Shown: positions 31,747 through 40,195 of the stretch, piece after piece
Numbering within the stretch: the first letter of the stretch is position 1
How the letters are laid out: each line of letters begins with the position of its first letter
Assembly (NCBI GenBank): GCA_030653385.1
Contig: JAURZM010000069.1
Span: 1-64,000, forward strand
DNA from: Rubrivivax sp.
Lineage (GTDB): Bacteria; Pseudomonadota; Gammaproteobacteria; Burkholderiales; Burkholderiaceae_C
Length of the DNA: 64,000 bases
Reading direction: 5' to 3'
The notes under the pieces: model-generated
What the model was told of the DNA's origin: nothing
The model's database searches: none
The model's input: only the letters and a program-made list of their open reading frames with translations
Translations under genes and position numbers: made by a program

Positions 31747-32712
31747 ATGCCTGCATCCCCATCCCCAACCCTGATCGTGCGCCTGCGCAACTGGGTCGGT
31801 GACGTGACGCTGAGCCTGCCCTTGCTGCAAAGGCTGGCCGCGCAGGGCCATGAGCTCACGCTGCTGGGCAAGGGCTGGGCGCGTGACCTGCTGGCCGGCG
31901 AAGGATGGCCGGTGCAGGTGCTGGCCCAAACAGGCACCGAGAGGGTGCAGCAGTTGCGTGCTTTGCGGCGAACGCTGCGGCCGGGCCCGACAAGCCCAGC
32001 CGGCCGCATCAACGCGCTGTGTCTGCCGGACTCGTTTTCCAGCGCACTCGAATGCCGCCTGGCCGGCCTGCGTGCGCTGGGCCACGCCTGGGAAGGCCGC
32101 AGCCTGCTGCTGAGCCGTGCCGTGCCCCGCCAGCGCGGTGTGCATGAACTGCAGGTGTACTGGCAACTGGGTGACACGCTGTTGGGGCATGCCGCGGCCT
32201 TGCCTTCAGATATTGACTTGAAAGTCACCGACACACAGCGCGCCAACGCCAACGCGCTGCGCGAAGCCCACGGCATCGAGGCCGGCTGCATCTGCATCTG
32301 CCCGTTTGCCGGCGGCACCTGGAACCAGGCCGACAAGACCTGGCCCGGTTTCGCCGACTTCGTGGCCCGCAGCCTGCCCGCGCTGAAGCGCACGGCGGTG
32401 TTGTGCCCGGGGCCGGGTGAAGAAGAGCGCATCGCCCATGCGCAGTTTCCCAGCGCCCGGGTCTTGCCGGGTGTCGACCTGGGCACCTACGCGGCCCTGC
32501 TGCAGGACGCTGCCGCGATGGTCAGCAACGACACCGGCCCGGGCCACCTGGCCGCCGCGGTGGGCACACCGTTGGTCAGCGTGATGGGGCCCAGTGACCC
32601 CAGCTTGTGGCACCCCTGGGGCCCGCGTGTGCAGGTGCTGGGCGGCCAGGGCGCCTGGCCCGACGCGGCGCAGGTGATGCAGGCGCTGCACCAGGCCCTG
32701 GCCGGGCGCTGA
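31747..32712 (+). CDS. Glycosyltransferase family 9, ADP-heptose:LPS heptosyltransferase-like
   Basis: This is a 321-residue GT9 protein. LIVRLRNWVGDVTLSLPLLQRL is the family opening and ICPFAGGTWNQADKTWPGF plus MVSNDTGPGHLAAAVGTPLVSVMGPSD are the donor-site segments, typical of WaaF/WaaQ-like proteins. The first ATG with a normal N terminus is 31747 (MPASPSPTLIVRLRN). It could be heptosyltransferase II or a later core heptosyltransferase; I cannot say which. It diverges from the DUF4254-waaC pair. Confidence 0.85.
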   Translation: MPASPSPTLIVRLRNWVGDVTLSLPLLQRLAAQGHELTLLGKGWARDLLAGEGWPVQVLAQTGTERVQQLRALRRTLRPGPTSPAGRINALCLPDSFSSALECRLAGLRALGHAWEGRSLLLSRAVPRQRGVHELQVYWQLGDTLLGHAAALPSDIDLKVTDTQRANANALREAHGIEAGCICICPFAGGTWNQADKTWPGFADFVARSLPALKRTAVLCPGPGEEERIAHAQFPSARVLPGVDLGTYAALLQDAAAMVSNDTGPGHLAAAVGTPLVSVMGPSDPSLWHPWGPRVQVLGGQGAWPDAAQVMQALHQALAGR

Positions 32713-32914
32713 CAACAGCGCTGCGGGGGCTTCATCCCCCACCAGAGGCACCCCCGCTCGGGTGCCCTCTGCATGCACCGCGCCGGGGGAATGACCGCTG
32801 GCGGCCGAGTTCGCAGAATTCCCATCAGCCCGCCACGTTGTGCATCCGAACCGCACACGGGGCAGGTGAACCGGAAATCTCTTCAACCTCATCGAACCCT
32901 TCAAGGAGCCCACC

Positions 32915-33292
32915 ATGATCCGCAACTTCATCGCCCTGCTGATGGCCGTTTTCGCGCTCAACGCCTTTGCCGCCGCCGACGTCAACCAGGCCACACAGGC
33001 CGAACTGGAAAGTGTCAAGGGCATCGGGCCCGGCCTGTCGGCCAAGATTCTTCAGGCACGCCAGAGCGGCAACTTCAAGAACTGGGACGACCTGGTCGAC
33101 CGCGTGGGCGGCATCGGCCCGGGCAACGCAGCGCGTTTTTCGCAAGCCGGCCTGACGGTGGGCGGTGCGGCCTATGACGGCAAGCCCGTCGAAGCCAAGG
33201 CCACCAAGACCAGCCGTGCGCCGAAGGCGGATGCCAAGGACAAGGCTGAGCCGAAGGCCGGCAAGGCCAAGACGGACAAGACTGGAGCCTGA
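32915..33292 (+). CDS. ComEA-like helix-hairpin-helix protein, secreted
   Basis: The 125-residue protein has a signal peptide (RNFIALLMAVFALNAFAAA), then a ComEA-type double helix-hairpin-helix (DVNQATQAELESVKGIGPGL... DDLVDRVGGIGPGNAARF), then a lysine/alanine-rich tail (about residues 85-125). ComEA binds incoming DNA in the periplasm during natural transformation. AAGGAG precedes the ATG. The basic tail could add DNA affinity, which is an inference. The 200 bp before it contains only GC-rich hairpins (for example around 32740-32772). Confidence 0.85.
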   Translation: MIRNFIALLMAVFALNAFAAADVNQATQAELESVKGIGPGLSAKILQARQSGNFKNWDDLVDRVGGIGPGNAARFSQAGLTVGGAAYDGKPVEAKATKTSRAPKADAKDKAEPKAGKAKTDKTGA

Positions 33293-33329
33293 ACCGGCGG
33301 GCCGATTCGGCCAGCCCTGGGCCAAGCGC

Positions 33330-34577
33330 TCAAGGCAACAACACATCGGGCCCGGCCGCGCTTTCGCGCCGCCGGGCCGGGACCATCAAGTCCCAGCCGA
33401 AAAATCTCAGCACCTCGTCCTTGCGGGACTCGGTGTCGGTCTCTCCCAGCGCCATCAACTCCTGCGTGAAGGGCGCTTCGAACAGCAGGTAGCTGGCCAG
33501 CGCAGAGCCCCGCGCTTGGTCGCCCTGTCCGCCCACCCCCACCCCGCCCAGCAAGGCGCGCACGGGCGCAGGCAGTGCCTTCAGATGCCGCGCAGCGATG
33601 TCGTCCAGGCGCTGCGAGGGCGAGATCACCAGCGCTTCCAGCGGCTTCAGTGGCGTGTCGGCCAGCGCCGAGTCGGGCAGCAGCGCCAGCGTGCGGTTGA
33701 TGCGGCGCATGCGTTCGATGTCCACCGCCAGCGCGTCCAGAAAGATGCTGGCCATGGCGTGGCCGGCAATCTGCGCCAGGTTGGGGTAGTCGTGTCTGGC
33801 CACGACGCGGCCGGTGGGTTCCTGCATGCGGCCAGCGCCGATGATGAGCAGGCGCATCGCCCCCAGGTGCACGGCCGGCGACAGCGGTGCGGTCTGGCGC
33901 ATCGAGCCGTCGCCGAACCAGCCCTGTTCACCCGCGACGTCCAGCGACGTGGCCGGAAAGACAAAGGGAATGGCCGACGAAGCCAGCAGGTGCGCGTGTG
34001 TCAGCCGCAACTGCACGGCCACACGCTGCGAACGTTGCCAGGGTTCGATGGCCTGGGCCGCATCGAAGAAGGTGAAGTGTTCGCCCGTGGTGTAGCTCGA
34101 AGCGGTGACGGCCAGTGCATGCAGGTGTTTCTGCTCGAACATCATTGGCAGCCGTTCCAGCGGCACCATGCGTTGAAGCAGTTGCGCCAGCGGCGTGTTG
34201 TCCAGCAAGGACCGGGGCTTGGCACGCCGCCAGCGAGCGATCAGCCAGCCCACCGACATCATGGTCAGCCACTGCGCACCCGAGCGGATGACACCCAGCG
34301 AATCTGACCGGTAGACCTGTTCGGTGCCGAAGTTCTGCCACACCTTGGCCAGCACCTCGACCGAGGCTTCGAAGCGATCGGCATTGGCCGCCAGAGCGGC
34401 GGCATTGATGGCCCCGGCCGAGGTGCCGCAGATGACACCAAAAGGGTTGCGCAGCCGGGCCAGCGGGCCGAGCGCTTCGCGCCGGATGCGCGCCAGTGCC
34501 CGCAGCACGCCCACCTGGTAAGCGGCACGGGCCCCGCCGCCGCTGAGCACCAGGGCCGTGAGCGGTGTTTCGTACAT
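33330..34577 (-). CDS. Patatin-like phospholipase
   Basis: This 415-residue lipid acyl hydrolase of the patatin/RssA type has the oxyanion segment LVLSGGGARAAYQVGVLRAL near the N terminus, the nucleophile serine in GTSAGAIN (about residue 52), and the catalytic aspartate in GDGSMRQTAP. A regulatory extension follows and the C terminus is rich in charged residues. I place the start at the ATG at 34577 (MYETPLTALVLSGGG); the upstream TTG start at 34613 would add residues absent from the family. It lies downstream of, and on the same strand as, a secreted protein gene. Confidence 0.9.
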   Translation of the reverse strand: MYETPLTALVLSGGGARAAYQVGVLRALARIRREALGPLARLRNPFGVICGTSAGAINAAALAANADRFEASVEVLAKVWQNFGTEQVYRSDSLGVIRSGAQWLTMMSVGWLIARWRRAKPRSLLDNTPLAQLLQRMVPLERLPMMFEQKHLHALAVTASSYTTGEHFTFFDAAQAIEPWQRSQRVAVQLRLTHAHLLASSAIPFVFPATSLDVAGEQGWFGDGSMRQTAPLSPAVHLGAMRLLIIGAGRMQEPTGRVVARHDYPNLAQIAGHAMASIFLDALAVDIERMRRINRTLALLPDSALADTPLKPLEALVISPSQRLDDIAARHLKALPAPVRALLGGVGVGGQGDQARGSALASYLLFEAPFTQELMALGETDTESRKDEVLRFFGWDLMVPARRRESAAGPDVLLP

Positions 34578-34609
34578 GTGCCCCGACTTTACGGCCGGGG
34601 CACAGGGGC

Positions 34610-35098
34610 TCAATCGCCGTGTTTGCCCTTGCCCCGACCCTTGTCACCGTGGCGGTCGTCACGCCGGTCGTCACGTTTGTCGTGACGGTCATCGTGTCGG
34701 TCGTCCCGGCGATCAGGGCCGCGGTGACCCTTGCGCACATGGTTGTCGTACCACCCGTGCTGCACGAAGTAGACGGGCACGCCACAGGCCCCGTAGTCGC
34801 GGCAGTGTTTGCGCCAGTTCTTGCGGTGGCCCGGTGGCACCCACATGTACACCGGCTGCGGTGCCTGGTGCACCACGGCGGGCCGCGCGATGATGACCGG
34901 CTGCGCCACCACCACCTGCGGTTGCGGGAAGCGGCCGATGTCGATGCGGCCATACACGCCGGGCTGGCTGATCTGCACCGACACGCCCACCTCGGTGGCG
35001 TTGGCGCTGCTGGCTGGGAACAGCGTCAGCGCCCCGGTCACGACGACCAGCGCCAAGGCTGCGGTGGCCGAAGCGGCTGACTTCAGGTGGATTTTCAT
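34610..35098 (-). CDS. Small secreted protein with Asp/Arg/His-rich tail, unknown function
   Basis: A 162-residue protein with a signal peptide (HLKSAASATAALALVVVTGALTLFPASSANA) and a mature part containing YGRIDIGRFPQPQVVVAQP and CRDYGACGVPVYFVQHGWYD. The last 35 residues are repeats of the DDRHD/DDRRD type ending in KGRGKGKHGD, with very high charge. GGAGAG precedes the ATG. Similar short periplasmic proteins with an RNWRKHCRDYxACG-like segment occur in Burkholderiales. Metal or nucleic-acid binding by the tail is a guess. Confidence 0.75.
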   Translation of the reverse strand: MKIHLKSAASATAALALVVVTGALTLFPASSANATEVGVSVQISQPGVYGRIDIGRFPQPQVVVAQPVIIARPAVVHQAPQPVYMWVPPGHRKNWRKHCRDYGACGVPVYFVQHGWYDNHVRKGHRGPDRRDDRHDDRHDKRDDRRDDRHGDKGRGKGKHGD

Positions 35099-35172
35099 GG
35101 TCTCTCCAAGGGTGCTGTGATTGCACACAACGCGGGGCGACATGATCTGGATGTCAGCGGATACAGAGGTTT

Positions 35173-38100
35173 TCATTCGTAAACGATGTGTGCCACACCG
35201 CCGTGAGCCAGCCCGCGCCAGCGGCCCAGGGCTTCGTCGCAGGGCCAGAAACGCGCGGCGTCACCCAGGTCGAGCTCGGCCGACACATCGGGCCGCTTCA
35301 GCCGCAGGCGCACGTTCAGGCCCTGCACCAGGGTGCCTTGATCGCTTTCCACCTGGCGGGCTGGCCACAGCTTCAGCACGTCGGCCACCGGGGGCATGCC
35401 ACCGTTCAGGTCAACGGCCAGGTAACGACCGAAGCGAGCCCGTGCGGCGGCCAGATCCCAGACCTGGTTCACATTCAGCCGCAAGCCACCCGAAAAGCGG
35501 TCAGGCTGAAGCTTGCCCTGGATGATGACCAGCTGATCTTCGGTCATCAGTTCACGCTGGTCGGCAAACACCTCGTCGTTGGCCACTGCTTCGATGGCCT
35601 CGGTGCCGTCGTCGAGCTTGAAGATGATGACCCGGCCCCGCTGGCCGTTGACCACACGCGGATCGGACACGATGCCGGCCAGCAACTGCGGTTCGCGGCT
35701 GTCCACCAGGTCGGCGATAGGCTGGCGGCAGAAGCGCCGCACTTCGTCCTTCCAGGCATCGAACAGGTGGCCCGACAGATAAAAGCCCAGCGCGGCCTTT
35801 TCGGCCACCAGGCGCTCGCGGATGTCCCAGGGCTGCACGGCCACCAGCGCCGGCTCCTGGCTGCTGCTGCCGTGGCTGTCACCCCCATCGCCCATGTCGA
35901 AGAGGCCCACCTGCAGCGCATTGGCCTGCTGCGTTTCCGCCCAGTCGAAAGCCAGGCCCACACTGGCCAGCAGCGCGGCGCGGCCACCGTGGCCGTCGGG
36001 GTGCAGGCCGTCGAAAGCTCCGGCCTTGACCAGGGCCTCGACCGCCCGTTTGTTGACGGCCTTGCGGTCGACACGGGCGCAGAAGTCGAACAGGCTGCGA
36101 AAGGGCCCACCCCCTTCACCCGCACGGCCTTCGCGCGCCGCCACGATGGCTTCGACAGCGCCCTGGCCCGTGCCCTTCACCGCGCCCAGGCCATAGCGCA
36201 CGGTCTTGTCGTCGATGGGTTCGAAGCGGTGTGTGCCGCGGTTGATGTCGGGTGCGTCGAAGCGGATGCCAAAGACCTTGGCGTCGTTCAGCAGCACCTT
36301 CAGCTTGTCGGTGTTGTCGGCTTCGACCGTCATGTTGGCGGCATAAAACTCCGCCGTGCAGTGCACCTTGATCCAGGCCGTGTGGTACGCCAACAGTGAG
36401 TAAGCCGCGGCATGGCTCTTGTTGAAGCCGTAGCCCGCGAACTTCTCCATCAGGTCGAAGATCTCGTTGGCCTTGTCGGCCGACAGGCCCTTGGCCGCTG
36501 CACCTTCCAGGAACACCACCCGCTGCTTGACCATCTCTTCGGGCTTTTTCTTGCCCATGGCCTTGCGCAGGTTGTCGGCGCTGCCCAGCGAATAACCGGC
36601 CAGCACCTGCGCGGCCAGCATCACCTGTTCCTGGTAGACAAAGATGCCGTAGGTCTCAGCCAGCACCGGTTCCAGCAGCTTGTGCGGGTAGACGATGTCT
36701 TCCTTGCCGTTTTTGCGCGCGCAGAAGCTGGGGATGTTCTCCATCGGCCCCGGCCGGAACATCGCGTTCAGCGCAAACAGGTCTTCGATGCGGCCCGGCC
36801 GCGCTTCACGCAACATGCCCTGCATGCCGCGACTTTCAAACTGGAACACGGCTTCGGTCAGGCCGTCGCTGAAGAGGCGATAGACCCTGGCGTCGTCCAG
36901 CGGCAGATCTTCGTAGGCGAAGTTGGCGCGCCCCGGCCGCCGCGCGCGGATCGACTCCTTGGCCAGTTCCAGGATCGTCAGCGTGGCCAGGCCAAGGAAG
37001 TCGAACTTCACCAGGCCGATGGCTTCGACGTCGTCCTTGTCGAACTGGCTCACCGCGCTGTCGCTGCCGGGCTGCTGGTACAGCGGGCAGAAGTCGGTGA
37101 TCTTGCCCGGTGCAATCAGCACACCCCCGGCGTGCATGCCGATGTTGCGCACCAGGCCTTCCACCCGCGTGGCCAGCGCCAGCAGCTCGGCCACTTCTTC
37201 TTCGGCCTTTTCGCGCTGTTCGAGTTCGGGCACCTCTTCGCGAACGTAGATCAGACCCGGGTCCGGGTCGGCCGGCATCGGCGCCAGCGTGTAGGTCTTG
37301 CCCGGCAGGCCGGGCACCAGCTTGGCCACGCTGTCCACATGCCCGTAGCCCATGCCCAGCACACGCCCCACGTCGCGCAGCGCGGCCTTGCTGGCCATCG
37401 TGCCGAAGGTGGCGATCTGGCTCACCGCCTCGCGGCCGTATTTGTCCTTGACGTACTCGATGACGCGGTCGCGGTTGCCTTGGCAGAAGTCGATGTCGAA
37501 GTCGGGCATCGATTTGCGTTCGGGGTTCAGGAAACGTTCGAACAGCAGGTTGTAGCGCAGCGGGTCCAGGTCGGTGATGAACAGCGCGTAGGCCACCAGC
37601 GAGCCCGCACCCGAGCCCCGCCCCGGCCCCACCGGGCAGCCATTGGCCTTGGCCCAGACGATGAAGTCCGACACGATGAGGAAATAACCCGGGAAGCCCA
37701 TCTGCACGATGACACCGAGCTCGAATTCCAGCCGTTCGGTGTAGCGGGCACGTTCACGGTCGCGCTGCGCGGCGTCGGGGTACAGCGCAGCCAGACGGCG
37801 CTCCAGGCCCTCGAAGGCAACCTGCCGGAAGTAGGCTTCGGTGGCCATGCGCTGACCGTCGACCACGGGCGTCGGGAAGTCCGGCAACTGCGGCTCACCC
37901 AGCACCAGGCTCAGGTTGCAGCGCTGTGCGATCTGCACCGTGTTGGCCAGCGCAGACGGAACGTCGGCAAACAACGCTTCCATCTGCGCCTGCGTCTTGA
38001 AGTGCTGGTCGCGCGTGAAGCGTTTGATGCGCCTCGGGTTGGACAGCGTCTCGCCTTCGGCGACGCAGACCCGTGCCTCGTGGGCGTCGAAGTCGTCGGG

Positions 38101-38721
38101 CTCCAGGAATTGCACCGGGTGCGTGGCCACCACGGGCAGCCGCAGCCGTGCGGCCAGTGCCGCAGCGGCCCGCACATGGGGCTCGTGCGCGGGCAGGCCG
38201 GCACGTTGCAGTTCGATATAGAAACGGCCCGGGAACAGGTCGGACAGCCGTTCGGCCATGGCAGCCGCACGTTCGGTTTCGCCGGACACCAGGGCCATGC
38301 CGACGGCGCCCAGGTCGCCACCCGACAAGGCAATCAAGCCACCACCCAGTTCGGACAGCCACTCCCACTTGATCCAGGCTTGCGCGCGCTGTGCGTTGCT
38401 GACCCAGCCCCGCGCCAGCAGTTCGCACAGGTTCAGGTAGCCCTGTTTGTTCTGCACCAGCAGCAGCAGGCGGCTGGCCTGGCGGTCACCACCCGGCGCG
38501 CCGCCGTTGGGTTCCATCAGCACGTCGACACCGATGATGGGCTTGACGCCCTTGCCGCGGCAGGCGCGGTAGAACTTGACGGCGCCGAAGAGGTTGTTCA
38601 GGTCGGTGATGGCCAGCGCACCCTGCTGGTCGGCCCGAGCGGCGGCGGCCAGGGCGTCGATGCGCAACATGCCGTCGACGACGGAAAACTCGGTGTGGGT
38701 GCGGAGGTGGATGAAGGGCAT
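35173..38721 (-). CDS. dnaE: DNA polymerase III subunit alpha
   Basis: This 1182-residue replicative polymerase subunit carries an N-terminal PHP domain (FIHLRTHTEFSVVDGMLRIDAL). The polymerase active site PDFDIDFCQGNRDRVIEYV is at about residues 403-420. Thumb/fingers, helix-hairpin-helix and OB-fold domains fill the rest. It is of normal DnaE1 length. No stop or frameshift is seen. The ATG is followed by the family start MPFIHLRTHTEFS. The gene stands alone, with a 706-bp palindrome-rich gap upstream. Confidence 0.97.
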   Translation of the reverse strand: MPFIHLRTHTEFSVVDGMLRIDALAAAARADQQGALAITDLNNLFGAVKFYRACRGKGVKPIIGVDVLMEPNGGAPGGDRQASRLLLLVQNKQGYLNLCELLARGWVSNAQRAQAWIKWEWLSELGGGLIALSGGDLGAVGMALVSGETERAAAMAERLSDLFPGRFYIELQRAGLPAHEPHVRAAAALAARLRLPVVATHPVQFLEPDDFDAHEARVCVAEGETLSNPRRIKRFTRDQHFKTQAQMEALFADVPSALANTVQIAQRCNLSLVLGEPQLPDFPTPVVDGQRMATEAYFRQVAFEGLERRLAALYPDAAQRDRERARYTERLEFELGVIVQMGFPGYFLIVSDFIVWAKANGCPVGPGRGSGAGSLVAYALFITDLDPLRYNLLFERFLNPERKSMPDFDIDFCQGNRDRVIEYVKDKYGREAVSQIATFGTMASKAALRDVGRVLGMGYGHVDSVAKLVPGLPGKTYTLAPMPADPDPGLIYVREEVPELEQREKAEEEVAELLALATRVEGLVRNIGMHAGGVLIAPGKITDFCPLYQQPGSDSAVSQFDKDDVEAIGLVKFDFLGLATLTILELAKESIRARRPGRANFAYEDLPLDDARVYRLFSDGLTEAVFQFESRGMQGMLREARPGRIEDLFALNAMFRPGPMENIPSFCARKNGKEDIVYPHKLLEPVLAETYGIFVYQEQVMLAAQVLAGYSLGSADNLRKAMGKKKPEEMVKQRVVFLEGAAAKGLSADKANEIFDLMEKFAGYGFNKSHAAAYSLLAYHTAWIKVHCTAEFYAANMTVEADNTDKLKVLLNDAKVFGIRFDAPDINRGTHRFEPIDDKTVRYGLGAVKGTGQGAVEAIVAAREGRAGEGGGPFRSLFDFCARVDRKAVNKRAVEALVKAGAFDGLHPDGHGGRAALLASVGLAFDWAETQQANALQVGLFDMGDGGDSHGSSSQEPALVAVQPWDIRERLVAEKAALGFYLSGHLFDAWKDEVRRFCRQPIADLVDSREPQLLAGIVSDPRVVNGQRGRVIIFKLDDGTEAIEAVANDEVFADQRELMTEDQLVIIQGKLQPDRFSGGLRLNVNQVWDLAAARARFGRYLAVDLNGGMPPVADVLKLWPARQVESDQGTLVQGLNVRLRLKRPDVSAELDLGDAARFWPCDEALGRWRGLAHGGVAHIVYE

Positions 38722-39055
38722 TGGGGCATTCTAGGGAACGGGTTGTCGCCGGTCCGCGTTGGGGGCGGCAAAGGTGGTTTTGTGCAGGCCGGGGCGCTTC
38801 GCTGTGGCGGTCTTCGCTTCGCTGCGACTGCCTTGCGGTGCTCGGTCTCCTGGCCCCGTCGCAGAACTCGCTGCGCGCCCTGAGGGCGCTGCGCTCAAAC
38901 AGCTGCGACGAGTCAGATGTGGATGCGCGCTGCGCGCGCGGCCAGGATCCCTGCGCTCCTCAGCGCCACAGAGGCGCGCCCCAGCCTGCCCAAACCCACC
39001 TGTGCTGATGCGGTTGGGGATATTTGAACGGCCAACACCCCCCAATCCAGCGGCT

Positions 39056-39167
39056 GGTGACGCCTGTGTGCGGAGCGAGTTAGGCGGCGCGACCCCGACC
39101 CGAGCAGCACAGCGAAGTCGGCGCAAAGCGCCGACCGCCACAGCGCGCTCCGCACACAGGCGTCACC
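39056..39167. repeat. 22-bp perfect inverted repeat with nested hairpin
   Basis: The left arm (39056-39077) and right arm (39146-39167) are exact reverse complements over 22 bases, starting GGTGACGCCTG and ending CAGGCGTCACC. The 68-bp loop itself holds the perfect hairpin GTCGGCG-CAAAG-CGCCGAC (39117-39135). Such nested palindromes resemble small non-autonomous elements or attenuator-like structures; no transposase is near. Confidence 0.8.
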
Positions 39168-39186
39168 TGCCGCGCCGCCACAGACT

Positions 39187-39348
39187 TCAACTTTTCGATC
39201 GCCACACAAACGGGAACAGCACCGGCTTCCAGAACCCGTTCGGCACACAGTCCCCCACCACGCCGTACTTGGCCGGCCAGACCCGGTCGCTCTGAACCGC
39301 GGTGCCGAACAAGTGGCCGATGAACGCCAGGTGCGCCGCGCAGCACAT
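39187..39348 (-). CDS. Possible small protein (53 codons), unknown
   Basis: A 53-residue frame with a protein-like, non-repetitive composition that stands out in the region: HLAFIGHLFGTAVQSDR, then VWPAKYGVVGDCVPNGFW, then KPVLFPFVWRSK. It starts with an ATG at 39348 and has an in-frame stop not far upstream, so it is not part of a longer open frame. It could be a small membrane-associated protein or the 3' remnant of a gene. No family was recognised and no clear ribosome site was seen. Confidence 0.3.
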   Translation of the reverse strand: MCCAAHLAFIGHLFGTAVQSDRVWPAKYGVVGDCVPNGFWKPVLFPFVWRSKS

Positions 39349-39427
39349 CGACGTTGCAGTTCTTGCGCAGTTGCGGCGTGGTCAGTATTCAGGAAAGTGG
39401 AAGGCCAGCACGCCACGCGTCCCTAGA

Positions 39428-40195
39428 ATGCCCCATGTGGATGCCGTTTCGATCGTTGCCGCCTACCGCTTTGTCGAACTTGCCGACTGCGCCGTCTTGC
39501 GCGACCCCCTTTTCGACCGTGCCCAGGCAGCGGGCCTGAAGGGCACCGTGCTGCTGGCGCCCGAAGGCATCAACTTCACGCTGGCCGGTGCGCCGGCCGC
39601 GATGCAGGGCTGGCTGGATGCACTGCTGGCCGATGCCCGATTCCAGGGTCTCGAACTCAAACAACACAACGCCACTGCCCTGCCCTTCAAGCGGCTTCGC
39701 GTGAAAGTCAAGCGCGAGATCATCCGCATGAACGAAAACGGTGTGCGCCCGCAGGCCGGGCGCGCACCGGCCGTCGACAGCCGCACGCTGGTGCGCTGGT
39801 TGGCCGACGGCCACTGCGACGAAGGTCGCCCGGTGGTGATGCTGGACACCCGCAACGGCTTCGAGGTGGACGCCGGCGCCTTCGAAGGTGCCATCGACTG
39901 GCGCCTGCAGAAGTTCAGCGACTTTCCGGCGGCGCTTGAAGCCCACCGTGCGCAGTTCGCAGGCAAGACGGTGGTCAGCTATTGCACCGGCGGCATCCGT
40001 TGCGAGAAGGCAGCGCTGTGGATGCGGGATGCCGGCATACCGCACGTGCTGCAGCTGGACGGCGGCATCCTGCGTTACTTCGAAGAAACGCCCGGTGCGC
40101 CGGGTTGGCAAGGCCGCTGTTTTGTCTTCGACGAACGGCTGGCACTCGACGATCAGTTGCAGGGCCAGCCCGCAGCAGCAAAGGCCGCCGCCTGA
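39428..40195 (+). CDS. trhO: Oxygen-dependent tRNA uridine-34 hydroxylase TrhO (rhodanese family)
   Basis: The 255-residue protein forms 5-hydroxyuridine at tRNA position 34. An N-terminal UPF0176-type domain (LLAPEGINFTLAG) precedes a rhodanese domain whose active-site cysteine lies in VVSYCTGGIRCEKAALWM (about residue 185). The start used is the ATG at 39428, which sits inside a TAGAAT hexamer (possible -10); a GTG three codons later is an alternative, so the start is not settled. It overlaps the next gene by one base. Confidence 0.92.
   Translation: MPHVDAVSIVAAYRFVELADCAVLRDPLFDRAQAAGLKGTVLLAPEGINFTLAGAPAAMQGWLDALLADARFQGLELKQHNATALPFKRLRVKVKREIIRMNENGVRPQAGRAPAVDSRTLVRWLADGHCDEGRPVVMLDTRNGFEVDAGAFEGAIDWRLQKFSDFPAALEAHRAQFAGKTVVSYCTGGIRCEKAALWMRDAGIPHVLQLDGGILRYFEETPGAPGWQGRCFVFDERLALDDQLQGQPAAAKAAA

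Larger units (their letters stand above)
38722..39427. other. Palindrome-rich intergenic region between dnaE and trhO
   Basis: This 706-bp stretch has no convincing full-length gene. It contains alternating GCG/CGC repeats (38790-38960), a 22-bp perfect inverted repeat listed separately, a 7-bp hairpin (GTCGGCG-CAAAG-CGCCGAC, 39117-39135), and a possible 53-codon minus-strand frame at 39187-39348. Several overlapping open frames of up to 178 codons on both strands read as repeat translations and are not believed. Confidence 0.6.

Noticed and set aside
36412-38883. Long open frame (823 codons) on the plus strand opposite dnaE
   Set aside because: High-GC DNA leaves antisense frames open; this one has no ribosome site, no known domain and lies fully over dnaE.
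38913-39416. 167-codon minus-strand frame upstream of trhO
   Set aside because: It is read through the palindromic repeat tract and looks like translated repeats; the shorter 53-codon frame in another phase is the better candidate.
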